Shown piece by piece: positions 24,541 through 35,114 of a stretch of 64,000 nucleotides of DNA (positions within the stretch are counted from its first letter, which is position 1; the number at the start of each line of letters is the position of its first letter). The position numbers were made by a program, and so were the translations under genes. The DNA is from Parelaphostrongylus tenuis (lineage: Eukaryota; Nematoda; Chromadorea; Rhabditida; Metastrongylidae): the NCBI GenBank assembly GCA_019055375.1, contig JAHQIW010000480.1:1-64000 (forward strand). The letters run 5' to 3'. The notes beneath the pieces are model-generated. The model did not search any database and had not been told where the DNA came from. It worked only from the letters and a program-made list of their open reading frames with translations.

Positions 24541-27065
24541 TCAGCCCGTATTCAACAGTATTGCAAAAAAACTCGATGGGGATCATGGATGGAACTTATG
24601 AAACACAATGGAGAAATGCGAACTATGAGTAGAACGAAAGATCAGACACGAACAAAAGTCCATTAGTAACTACAACGGCATGAATCATTACGCTGGCTCG
24701 TTTGTTTCAGAGATGACCATCCTCATCCTCAAGTAGAATTTCTGAACGAATTTATCAAAACGCTTAAGGCTTTTCAGTTTTCTGGATGCATGCATTACTG
24801 GAAGCTTTTTCTTGTGTCCTCCTGTGTTCGACGATCGAATTAACTTGAGAATGTGCTGTAAAAAGCCCACCATTCATCTTCAACACAAGTCCACCAAGCT
24901 TTTTATGTTTCCGCGGTTGACAAATTGATACCAAAACATAGAATCAACTCATTCCAATCAGTCCACATGGTAGCGCTCTGGCACTGCTATTCCAGTACTA
25001 CCACGTTGAAACTACTCGACCAGCTACGAGCTTCATAGCGAGGATTCGATCAGCTACGAGATTCATAACGAGGATGAAAATGCGCGAGAAAATGCCGCCA
25101 AACCGACAGGCGGAGAACTGTTCTGAATGGTGAATGAGAGGAAAATAATTGGACACAAAAAGTGCTGGAATTTACACTATAAGATACGTGGTCGAATGCT
25201 ATGTAGAAAATAATAATTATTTTAGCGAAAAAATTACGAAACTAACGAAACACAGAAAATAACGATTTTCTTGAATAAAACCCCAATGTGATACCTATGA
25301 TTGACGCAGTTTCTAGCGGATTCTTGACTGCCTTCCACTCAGACTAAATCTGTACTAACTTCCGGTCTGATTTTTTCTCAACAGAAGGATGATTTATCAG
25401 AAGTTATTCATAGCTCACGAGCCAGCAAAAATATAAAATATGAAGAAATCACAAAGATACAATACTAAAATTGCAATATTGAAATAAATCTACAAAGCGA
25501 GACAAATCAGAATACGGTATATTCATCCCTGTTACTAAGTTACTCCCAATTTCATCGAAAGTCGTCATTACTCGAAAAAGTTCCAGGTTACTGTAATAGC
25601 TGCCTATCAATTATGATGAATGAGAGTCCGAACTTAGCAAGCTGCTTGATAATACGTTCAAGTCGACTCTAATGACTAGATTGTAAAGCTGTCTGATAAT
25701 ATCCTTCTCTGATGGCAAGTTGCCTAATGAAAGCCTGAGGAACATAACATGTTCCGAGTACTCCACACATTCAAGAGCTTCAACGAAAACGAGATGAGCA
25801 TCTTCAACGTAGGAAATAGTGAACTTCTCTTTGTGAAATGGTATACTCATCAGATAAGAGATAACGTTTCTGCACACAACCTTGGCTTCATTCCAGTAGA
25901 TCATTACACGCAAAATCAGGGAATATTAAGGGTTCAACGACTTATTGTGGTGCGATACAAATGGTTGATATTTCATTATGTCTCAGAATACTGTGATCGT
26001 ATCAAAATCGATAGGGAATACGCGAAAAGATCCCAATGATTGAAGGGTCACTAATATTTCAAGACGATTAAATTTGTAAAAATCCAAATTTAATTCAAAA
26101 TCAGGTCTCTATACCTATTTGTACACGCTGGAATAGCACTTTTCACGGAATTACTCCCAGTAGAGAGATGGAAGCTGATTGAGATGGTCCCAATTGCTGC
26201 GAAAGTACGGTAATGTTCACTGTCTTGAGAGGCTCACAAAGACTGCTTTGCTTGACTTGAAAATTTTCTGGTTATGAAGAAAAATTCTCATAGACCTTTG
26301 TCGTTGGGGGTTGGCGCACGATAAACGATAATCGCCTGCACGCCCTGGAGAGTAGAGACCACTCTGCATAGAATTCCCTCATTGAAAATCGGCGGCAATT
26401 CATTTGTCAAAGTTTAAAATCACGGGAAAATACAATGTCAGCAGATTGACCTTTCCAGGTCGATGGCGGTGAAATGAATAAAAATTTGAAGGCGTTTTGA
26501 CCGAATCCTCAAGGAAAATGGCTATCCTTTTCATAGCATAACCAAAGAAGGACGTAAGATAATATTTCATTACACAAATTCAATTCTAAACTAGTTCACC
26601 ATCAGTTCAGTTAATAAAAAAGACAAGTAAACACACAATAAACATAGAACAAAGTTCAGATGATATAAAAAGTTCACTGGAATAGATAGAAAGTTGGCAA
26701 TGGATGAAAATGATACATATTCGAAACAGAGCTCGAATGGTACGTACGAGATGCAGTCAATGTAAGACGGATATTTGTTTGGGAAGTTTCGTCTCCGTTC
26801 ATTCAACAGAAATCTTATTGCAAGCGTACGAGGTATTTGACTTAAGAATCATATAGTATAGGATAAATTTTAGAATTCTCTACTATTAAACCAATGGCTT
26901 AAAGAGTGAAGTAAATTAATGTACATTGTAGTACTAATCGAATGCAGGAAGTACAAATTCTACACAGGCGGGAAAGTGCATTTTCTTCAGAAAAAGTGCT
27001 CTACACAAAGATAAATGCGTGCTCTTTCCACGAACATTGCCCAGCTTCATACTAAATATACTTCT
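24541..27065. other. upstream of the SLC17 gene; no gene recognised
   Basis: The SLC17 promoter should lie in the first part. No trans-splice acceptor of the TTTTCAG type is evident just above the start codon. A 27-bp tandem duplication (CAGCTACGAGCTTCATAGCG and a CAGCTACGAGATTCATAACG copy) is at 25,019-25,076. Open frames at 25,611-26,039 overlap on both strands and match nothing I recognise. Confidence 0.35.
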
Positions 27066-27067
27066 GT

Positions 27068-27548
27068 ATAATCTGATAATCTGATAGCATGATAAGGTGT
27101 TTTCAGTCGTTTATGAAGTCTGGTACAGCCTTACACAATACTAGACAGGTGCTGTTTCGCTCTTGCAAGCTCATCAGTAACACAATGCCTTTCGGTTCAG
27201 CCAATCCCTTGCAAGGGGATATGCTCCTACTTATGAAGGAATCGATACCGAATTTTCAAATTACCGTATGTCAAATGACGAAATTCCCCGATATTGCAGT
27301 GTCCACGGACGTTCCAAAAATCAAAGGAATTGGGCTAAGAAGTTCCGCCTTATCGTCGCCAATCGGGCGCTTACGGCTGGGAGAATGAATCACACCTTTC
27401 CTTCCGACTGTTTATGTAGACCTCCCGAAAGGCACTGTGGTACTGAAGAACCTGCAATGGCGAAACAGGAGCTGTCTAGCACTGTATAAGTGCCAGAGCA
27501 CATAAAAGGCTCAAAATATGCTATCGTGTTATCGGATTATCAGGTTGT
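27068..27548. mobile_element. MITE family B, copy 1
   Basis: Inverted terminal repeats of about 110 bp bound this element: the left arm contains ACACAATACTAGACAGGTGC and the right arm contains CTGTCTAGCACTGTATAAGT, which are complements apart from substitutions. The outer ends read GATAATCTGATAGCATGATA and the complement of TATCGTGTTATCGGATTATC. It has no transposase; the open frames inside are incidental. Copies lie at 58.4 and 62.7-63.2 kb and a partial arm near 28.6 kb. Confidence 0.75.
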
Positions 27549-28560
27549 TATTATTTTTGAGCGAGGTCTATATAAACAGTTGAGAGTGAAGGTCCACTTC
27601 CATATAAATTCGTTTAAAGAGTCCTCAGCTGTGGAGTATGTGTTTTTGTGTAGAACTCTGATAAAATAGGCCTAAGAAATGCATAATATGGGTTGATTTT
27701 CGCAAGGATGTGATTACCCCGTTGAAAAATGGAGATTCAAAACTGCAGGCGTTTTTTTTTCTTTTTTTCTTTCTTCCAAAAATGCTTTCCTAGAAGTCTT
27801 TGTAATGATAGTTCATCTATTCGTAGAAGTAATGATCGTGAAAAAGCTCTATATGGCAAAAAAAGCCACTCGATTTCAATGAGATCTATGAATCGCACGC
27901 CGTCCCACAAGGGTTCATTCATAAGATTAAACCTTGCGGAATGCATTGGTGATTGATGAATCATCGCTACAAAAAAAAAAACTGGTGATGTAGTACTTGT
28001 CTCGAGTCATCCTCTTCTTTTGTCAGCAAGACCGAGATTTGTTAAGAGGCTTTCAAATCTATTCATTAGCATAATATGGGATTTAGTGCATGGAGATCTC
28101 CAATAGCCTCCCAGCTAGGGAAGTCTACCAGTATATGACGAATCTGATTCAGACACATTTGTCGTTTCCCACAACACATCGTTCTACCGTCTGTATCTCG
28201 GAAAATACAATGTCATCACAATTAACCACCAAATTCAGGTCTAAAACCCATTCTCGACACTTGACAACTTCCCTAATATTATTTCTCAGAGAAAATTTAG
28301 TAACATAATATTCATCACAATGGAATTACCACCTTCAACGCGGTGTCCACGATTGTAGACATGCCTGGATACCTTAATATTGAGTTCGTGCAAACGTTTT
28401 TGAGGCTTCAGATCATGAATTCCAAACATTAAATAATGGAACGTATTCTTGATAGATATGGTTATGTTTTGCATCATTTTAATGCACAGTATGTAAATAC
28501 TAAGTTGCCTCTCCTCTAGGGTAGGGAGTTGGGTTCTCCCCGAGAGAGATATTCTATGAC
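27549..28560. other. intergenic, nothing recognised
   Basis: Contains poly-T/A tracts but no gene or bounded repeat that I can support. Confidence 0.35.
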
Positions 28561-28740
28561 GAAAAGCACTGTGCAACTGACGGGGCTGTGTAAGGCCGAA
28601 AAATGTGTATAGCACTGGATAAGTGCCCACAACAGACCAAGTGCATGGCTCAAAAATAATTATCATATCGAGATTTGAGCTTGGTCTGAAGAAATACTGG
28701 AAACGAAAGGTATGAAAAGCAAGGAGTAAATCTGAGCAAT
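28560..28740. repeat. partial MITE family B arm joined to the 1.5-kb repeat
   Basis: GTGTATAGCACTGGATAAGT is a diverged family B arm. It runs into CATGGCTCAAAAATAATTAT and a GATTTGAGC stretch like the direct repeats at 1465-1850, implying these two repeats share an end. Confidence 0.5.
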
Positions 28741-28741
28741 T

Positions 28742-29010
28742 TTCGTATGACTTCGAAATGGGCCGTCAAGCAGCAGAGACAACTCGCAACATCAATAACC
28801 TTTTAGACCCAGAAACTGCTAACGAAAGTACAGATTCGTTGGGGTCTGAAGAAGTTACGTAAAGGGGGCGAGAGCCTTGAAGGTGAGGAAAAAACCAATT
28901 GAGAGCAATAATCGAAGCTGATCCTCTCAAGACTACAAGAAATGTTGCAGCAGAACTCACGTCGACCACTCTACTGTCGTTCGCCATTCACCAGAGTAAC
29001 GTACAAGAGT
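28742..29010 (+). pseudogene. mariner transposase N-terminal fragment, SETMAR/Hsmar1-like
   Basis: The plus strand reads GRQAAETTRNINNL near 28,757-28,798, then a KKLRKGGESLEG-like helix (28,840-28,885), then RAIIEADPLKTTRNVAAELT (28,902-28,961), with frameshifts between. These follow the two helix-turn-helix motifs of the irritans/cecropia-type mariner DNA-binding domain, close to the sequence known from the human Hsmar1 part of SETMAR. The catalytic domain was not found downstream. It is a different mariner lineage from the snap-back family here (compare HEWRVGK, KINGAW). Confidence 0.8.
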
Positions 29011-29019
29011 TAGCGCGGT

Positions 29020-29435
29020 TTCAAACCGGTATAAAAACGCAGTTACTTTTGCACCAGCCCAGTAACATCGGTGGTGGAAATATAATAAATGTCATTGATC
29101 GCCACTTTACAACATTTCCTGCCTTGTTGTGGTAAAATCTCAATCTCAGTGCCTTTGGTAATCGAGAGGTCATCGTATATTATCTGGAAAAGGAGCAGAT
29201 AACCCACGAATAGTGATCCTGTTCGTTACTTTAATGATACAAGCTGCACATGCGCTGGCCTGATCCCATGCCCTACCTAACATGGCTCTCATTCCTTCGT
29301 GTTGGGAAATTAGTTCCAGAGTTCTTTGCGACGAGTTCAATTTCTCTAATTCACTTGGGAATGCCCTTGCACGGCTATCTTGAAAGACTTGACATGATCA
29401 GCATTCAACGACATTAGCGACGGAACAGATTTTCA
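29020..29435. other. intergenic, nothing recognised
   Basis: No convincing continuation of the mariner or other feature. Confidence 0.3.
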
Positions 29436-29439
29436 AGAA

Positions 29440-30012
29440 ACAACAGAACTCATCAATAGTAACACCTGGGTACGACAAAGCCACGGCGATAGCCCCTCTC
29501 CAAAGTGCGCGCGGTGAGCAATCCATCGTGTCCAGCATTTAGTGATGGCGGCCATCCAGGAGAAGGTTTCTGGTTCAATCTCCTCCCACGACGCTTCACA
29601 GAAGCTCGTTTTCGCCTTCAATTCGATATGCACCATATCGTTAACACACCATATATCTTATCGTAGCATTGTAACACAAACAATTCATTCCTTTACACTG
29701 TTTAGTCAAAAATCTGTTTCTTGTCAAAGAGTAGTGAGCTGAACAAGTGAGCGTTTTTTGTGCTACAATAAGCACGTATATATAAGAGCCTTCGATACTA
29801 ACCGACACTAGGTAAGCTGTGAAGCATTGTGGTAAGGGATCGAACTAGCAAACTTTCTCCCAATGGCCGTCATCATTAACCACTCGGCATTAGGGACTAC
29901 TCGCCGCCGCGTGCGTAACGCGTGACTCTGTCGTACCCAAAGTGCTAAACTTTGAAGCCGTCCGTGGTTGACGATTACGATGAAAAAGATTGATACATGT
30001 GATATCAAGCTT
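29440..30012. repeat. foldback element with tRNA-like arms
   Basis: The left arm holds a B-box-like sequence (TTCTGGTTCAATCTCCTCCC, plus strand, 29,567-29,586). The right arm holds its inverted counterpart (AAGGGATCGAACTAGCAAAC, 29,836 on), with a minus-strand A-box-like GCCGAGTGGTTAATGATG near 29,875-29,892. The outer ends (GACGCTTCACAG and CTGTGAAGCATTG) are also complementary. The tRNA-like heads look derived from a Ser/Leu-type tRNA. It is not a functional tRNA because no acceptor stem pairs. Confidence 0.6.
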
Positions 30013-30560
30013 AGTGATACTTATAAAAAGAACAATCAAAAGCAATGTTAGCATCTATTTTTAGTTGACAATATGTTCGAATGGTGTACATACAAGTTGT
30101 GCCAATCCACAACTGACCTGAGATTACACGTCGTCGTTCACAATGGCCATACGAACTCAGGAGCTGGGCATTGTGTTAGTGAAGTATTTCTGCAGAAACT
30201 CCTCAGAAAAAGCGATTTTTCGACGGTGAAGCTTCTTGGAGAGGAGGTATAGTCATCCTGGACGATGGAAAACTTTAACTTCTCAAAAATTGTAACCAAA
30301 TCTCGACGATTTCGGTGTTGTAACTGATTTTTTGAAAAAAAATCATAGAACGTTGTACGAGCGAAAAAAAGAAGCACATTTCGAGCTCAAAGTTTCTATC
30401 GTACAAAAAAGTTATATATGCCACGGAAAACATATGACCATGTAGCGGAAATTACATCAGAGTAACAAGGAAAAACCTAAGATTTTACTTTCCAAGTGGT
30501 GGAAAAACTCAGATTGAATAACGAAAAGCGCGCGCCTATTGCGAGAAATTCAACGAATGA
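30013..30560. other. intergenic, nothing recognised
   Basis: Nothing that I can support. Confidence 0.3.
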
Positions 30561-30561
30561 T

Positions 30562-30615
30562 TTGACCCTTTAGGGACGGCAGATGATCGATCATCTGCCG
30601 TCCCTAAAGGGTTAA
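30562..30615. repeat. near-perfect 54-bp palindrome with piggyBac-like ends
   Basis: Two 27-bp arms meet at GATC/GATC with one mismatch. The ends read TTGACCCTTTAGGGACGG and the complement of TTAACCCTTTAGGGACGG. TTAA followed by CCC is the hallmark of piggyBac superfamily insertions (TTAA target). Related ends with CCCTTTGGGGACGG occur at 33,228 and 34,183-34,200 (there again with TTAA). It looks like two piggyBac-type termini fused head to head. Confidence 0.75.
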
Positions 30616-30634
30616 ATAATGAATTGAATTTTTT

Positions 30635-30976
30635 TTGAAAAGAGTATGTTCATTTGATAACAGCCGCAAAACATCGGCTGAAAGAAAGACGGTGCAACAC
30701 GTGACAATTCACTTGACAGGCACTGTGGCATGTTCGTCCTCTGCTTCTCTTGGTATGGGACATGTGATAGCGATGATCTGGGCAAAACCGTCGAAACGTG
30801 CGTATGCGGCAGAGATGCAATACCAATCTTCACAAAAAGCTAGGGGAAAAAAAACCGGGAAAACATATCACGTATTGCCTTTTCTCTATAAAATGCTCGT
30901 AGTGGCAGGTTGGTTTATCCCTTTTAAAGAGCGATGGCTGACGTTTTGGCGACTCGGCGTTCTTCAGAGCTGCTAA
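30635..30976 (+). CDS. unidentified open frame of 113 codons
   Basis: An uninterrupted frame immediately after the palindrome. No signal peptide or family motif is recognised. It could be chance or the relic of an insertion. There is no splice or promoter support. Confidence 0.12.
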   Translation: MKRVCSFDNSRKTSAERKTVQHVTIHLTGTVACSSSASLGMGHVIAMIWAKPSKRAYAAEMQYQSSQKARGKKTGKTYHVLPFLYKMLVVAGWFIPFKERWLTFWRLGVLQSC

Positions 30977-31104
30977 GCTACTTCTATAGCAGAGGTTACC
31001 GTTGTGTTTCCAACCGTCATTTTTTGAAGATGAGAGATAAGAACGGTACAGTTTATGGTATGGTTTTCAGACGCTAGTGGAGGGTTGTGGCCTCTGCAAA
31101 TTTA

Positions 31105-31162
31105 GCCTAAGCCTAAGCCTAAGCCTAAGCCTGAGTCTAAGCCTAATCCTAAGCCTAAGCCC
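31105..31162. repeat. interstitial telomere-like repeat (GCCTAA)n
   Basis: About nine to ten tandem GCCTAA units with two variant units (GCCTGA, TCTAA) and a terminal GCCCC. The complement, TTAGGC, is the established telomere repeat of nematodes. A minimal trace (TCTAAGCCTAAGCCC) also occurs near 49,261. This array is internal, flanked by unrelated sequence on both sides. Confidence 0.92.
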
Positions 31163-31739
31163 CTCATGATTCCCTATGCAAAGGAATCAACTAAAAAGAT
31201 ACTTCAAAAATTGATGGGGTCACAACTCTTTGAAAGGGCCCGTTTTCATTATTTATGCCGAGATCCAGCGAGGGCCTGTCTTCTGACCAGTTTCAGAAAC
31301 TATCGTTTCTCTTCAGAAGTGACTTTGCATCAAGATGATTCATACGAATGATAGAACAGGAAGTGTCGGTTGCGCCGAGGAATGGGCATGATGACGAACG
31401 ATGCCATGGAAACTCAGCTGCGCTGACGACAATGGGCAGAAATAAAGCGATAAACCCTTACAGTCTCCACCATCTTCCGTTTTTAACTCTTTCACGACCG
31501 CGCTAGCCTTGGAGCATTAGAGGCGCTGCAAGCTGCTGTTTCTTGAGATCGTGGTTCTATCGCTCGTCTCGGGCTTTTTTCTTGCTTTTTGCAAAAGAAA
31601 TAAAAAGAAATCTTCGACGAGGAAAGTTAGAGTTGTGAAAGATGAAATTCCAGGCCAATCACTGACACATGTATCGAAATCTGTACATATGGGAGACACT
31701 TCTAGGAGGTCGTGAGCGTCAAAACATCAAAATATAGAG

Positions 31740-32340
31740 GGGGGGGGAAGAGGAGGAGGACGAAGGGCTTCCCGTCAACGCTCCTCGGGACGAAGTGACG
31801 TTGTGCTGGCCGCGGCCTGCTCGACGGTCAGGCGAGCGACCGTCTTCGATCCGATCGCGAGCGAGGGCATTCCTCCCTGAGGCGTCGTTCCTTCGTTCAT
31901 TTTTCCCTTTTTATTTTTTTTCTTTTTTCTTTTTTTCTATCTATTTCTATTGCTTCTAATTCCTGTCGTTAGCCACAACAATCGTTATCATTTTCGACTT
32001 GCATAAAAGCGACTGAGCGTCTTCGTGTGGAATTTTTTTTATTTTCACAAAATTTTTATCTTCAGGGGATTTTCGTTTTTAAGTTTTCTTTATCTTCCAA
32101 ACACCGAATTCACTATGCTTCTTTGTGGTTTCCTTGAAAAAGACATATTCTCGTTTTTACGTACTGCATCGCTAGTCAAAAGAGTTTCGTACATGATCCC
32201 TTGAGGAAGGCGCCATTTTCGCCTGGCAGACGGTTCGGACGGCTACGAAGAGAGGCTGCCAGCGCGCTCTCTAATGCCCGTGTCGGTGTTTTCTAGTGGA
32301 ATCTATTATTTTTTTTCGTCATGAAATGGTATTTCCGTGC
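31740..32340. promoter_or_regulatory. CpG-rich patch and pyrimidine tract, possible promoter
   Basis: Between 31,760 and 31,890 GC content and CpG density are well above the surroundings (CGGGACGAAGTGACGTTGTG, GACCGTCTTCGATCCGATCG). A poly-pyrimidine stretch of about 70 bp follows (31,895-31,950), then a second GC-rich block at 32,210-32,280. No coding exon is recognised beside it. A promoter or untranslated exon is a guess; a GC-rich repeat is equally possible. Confidence 0.25.
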
Positions 32341-32644
32341 TAGTAAATGGTGATATATATTAGAATAGACTTATTCCTCTTAGTGGCTGAAGATTGGAAA
32401 GGTTTAGAGAAAAAAGAGGTGGTTTTTTTCCTCTGGAAAAGCAAAGTTTTGGGAAGCACTAGCGTTAATCTCGTAGAAATTGCTCATACAGGATACTCAT
32501 CAATGATAATATATCGTTTTTTTGGTGATACGGTTCCTCTGAGAACCCGATTTCTATTGGAGCACTCAGCACTCTTGGCAACCGAAAAACCAAACGAAGC
32601 GTCCACTGATGGTCACAACGACTCTCATCGTCCGCAAAGCTCTA

Positions 32645-33227
32645 TTAGGTCGTTCCATAGGTTTTGGCACCAGAGCAATAAACACCAAAATTATTGATCA
32701 GAATTTATTAGAATTGCATGATTTTGGAATCGTTCAATTGTAAATTTTCTCGCGAACATTTTGGTATACAGCTTGCCTCTACTTATTTGAAGATGCAGCT
32801 GTTTTGGAAACAAATTCGCTTGCTATTCGTACACGAATGACGCGGGAGGGGGAAAATGCTAGTGAAGCGGCGCGCATGATTAATGGAGCTTCTTGTGGAG
32901 GGCCGGAGCGCGACGGATTCTCCAGACTGATCTCTTCGCCTCTGAACTTCCCAGTACCACTTCCTAGCCGTTCCTTCTGCAACCGTATCATCGGTCCAAG
33001 CTCCGTTAATCTTGCGCACCGCTTCACTAGCATTTTTCCCCACGCGACATTCGTGTATGAATAGCAAGCGAATTTGTTCCCACTACATCGCCATCTTGAA
33101 GCAAGTATAGACAGATTGTATACCAAAATGTTCGCAAGAAAATCCGCAGTTGAACGATACCAAAATCATGCAGTTTCAATTCTTTCTGATTAATAAATTT
33201 GGTGTTTATTATTCTAATGCCAAAATC
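32645..33227. mobile_element. snap-back mariner derivative, copy 2 (complete arms)
   Basis: The left terminal repeat contains CACCAGAGCAATAAACACCA; the right contains TGGTGTTTATTATTCTAATG. The arms are inverted copies about 280 bp long and both carry the transposase N-terminus: plus strand from about 32,808 (frame-slipped NASEAARMINGAS) and minus strand from 33,067 downward (HECRVGKNASEAVRKINGAW, continuing through DDTVAEGTARKW and a basic GES-LRPSTR stretch). The strand flip is near 32,890-32,905. There is no catalytic domain. The right end is abutted by a piggyBac-like terminus at 33,228. Confidence 0.85.
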
Positions 33228-34200
33228 CCTTTGGGGACGGTAATTGAGATGAGCGTGGTGTAATCGTCGCTAGTTAGGTTTTCTTTCTCTCCATTTGGAG
33301 AAAATTTTTCAGGTTTTCTATTCTTTTTGTTTCCGCTTGGCTTCCTACTCACTCTGGCGTGTTTTAGCGCCTTCAAAACTCTTATTTGTTAAGAAAAAGC
33401 CCTCGTTTACCATACAATCATGCTGATTTTTTCAGATGTCCAATCAGTTCTAATAAGTTTTACGAAAGATTTTACTTTGTAAATGTTTCAGTTTTAATAT
33501 TTTCCCTATTCCTCAAGGTACTCAAAAGTCATCGTAGTGATGAAAAGTTAGAAATCAACGAATATTGTTTGAGTGGTGGCAAAAACAGACGTCAGTAGCG
33601 CAATTAGCTATCAAGCATCGAAAAGGGGTGAAGTGCGGGTTCGAGTCCTGTCTGGCGCCAACGTTTTGCACATCACTCAGCATCATTGGGTATATCTAGA
33701 ATATCATACCACCCGCTAGAAAGCGGACGAATAAAAAAGAATTTTTGTCGATCACAACGCATCGTTTGCGAGAAACGCTACTGAACACTGCTAGCGTTGG
33801 AATCTCTTCGGTAATGCCCGACAATTTTTGCAGTATTAGGAAGCATGGGCGTTTTTTTATTACTGGAAATCCTTTGTAAAAGTCATTTCATTGATAGTCC
33901 ATCTTTTTGTAGCAATGAAGTAATCTATAAATCTAAACTTTACTGGAATGATTACGAATAAACTCGCTGTGATATTCAAACTATGAATGAACTATTTCGC
34001 AGGATAAACGCCATCTTTACCTCGTTGCTAAGGAAGACTATTAAGATTTTTCCAGAAATCAAGCCCATTGTTGGGACCGCCATCTTTCAAGCTCATGAAT
34101 GACTACTCAGTGTCGTGAGAAAGCTCTGTCCAGCTAGAAATGGCCTCTGAATAGCGCATGCATACAATCACTAAACGCCGTCCCCAAAGGGTTAAAAGCG
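33228..34200. mobile_element. candidate non-autonomous piggyBac-like element
   Basis: The left end is CCCTTTGGGGACGG (33,228-33,241) and the right end is CCGTCCCCAAAGGGTTAA (34,183-34,200), exact 14-bp inverted ends with a TTAA on the right; the left TTAA is replaced by AAAT. It has no transposase. The interior includes a tRNA-like segment at 33,590-33,735 (GTGCGGGTTCGAGTCC, then GTTTTGCACATCACTC), so elements are nested. Confidence 0.5.
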
Positions 34201-34299
34201 TTTCATATGAAAGCTGAGTGTCCGTTCTGTTCCCAGAGCGTTCTTAATGTCTTCGATACCTCCCTGTTTTTGTAAAAGAGAAAGAACTAGGGTTCTCTT

Positions 34300-35114
34300 T
34301 GTTTAGAAGGGGACAGATGAAAAACTGATCTCATTCGCTAAGGAGGAACTTTTCATAGGAGTTTCAGTAACCATGTGAAAGCTGAGACTCAAGGCTACAG
34401 TATCACGTCGCCGGTTTTCCAAAAAGCCTTATTTAACGTTGTTACAGAAGGAGATTCCTCGCGTTGCAGACGCGCATATTTCCCACTGGACAGAGCTCTT
34501 TCTTTGGACTATTAGTGACCATCCGAGAGCGTAATCGTTCCTGATTCCAACGGAGTGCTCATATCCTGAAAAGACCATTTCTCTGCGATGCAGCATGTGA
34601 AATAAGTTGAGTTCTTATCTGCGATCACCGGCCAACCTGGCCAGATCACGTGCGTGTGCGTGAGGCGGCCACGTGAACTGGTGACACGATACTTCTCTAC
34701 GCGTTCATATGCGCGGAGAATCGATGGTCATCGCGCCATCGAACGTGGCTGCCTTAGCCAGCCACGCACGGGCCACGTGAATTGGCCAAAGTGGTCCTTG
34801 ATCGCAGATGGGAATCCAGCTTATCTTACCTGTTCCGTTTCAGAGAGACGGTCTTTTCAGGGTTAAAGCACAGTGCTGGAATCAGATTTGATTGCGCTAT
34901 CGAATGATTCCTAATAGTCCAAAGAAAGAGCTCTGTCCGGCGAGAAATATGCGAGTCTGAGACATAGTTGTGTGGAGATCACAGCGTTATGAAGAGGTTC
35001 TCAAAAAAAGTCGACCACGTCGGGCTGTAGCCTCAAGTTTCATCTTTCGAATGGTTACCAACATTCTTATGAAAAATTCCTCTCTAGCGAATTAGATCGG
35101 TTTTTATTTGTCCA
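34300..35114. mobile_element. foldback element, family A copy 2
   Basis: The left arm (34,300-34,550: GACAGATGAAAAACTGATCT, then AGTTTCAGTAACCATGTGAA, then CAGAGCTCTTTCTTTGGACT) is the inverted counterpart of the right arm (34,870-35,113: AGTCCAAAGAAAGAGCTCTG, then CTTTCGAATGGTTACCAACA, then GATCGGTTTTTATTTGTCC). The central spacer has CACGTGCGTGTGCGTGAGGC and is shared with copy 3. No coding capacity. Confidence 0.82.

Noticed and set aside
32779..33126. Three overlapping open frames of about 90-115 codons
   Set aside because: All arise from the snap-back mariner, which carries the same transposase start on both strands.
33590..33665. Possible functional tRNA (good B box GTGCGGGTTCGAGTCC)
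   Set aside because: The two ends do not pair into an acceptor stem, the A box is poor and the 3' flank matches the tRNA-like repeat family, so it is a repeat rather than a gene.
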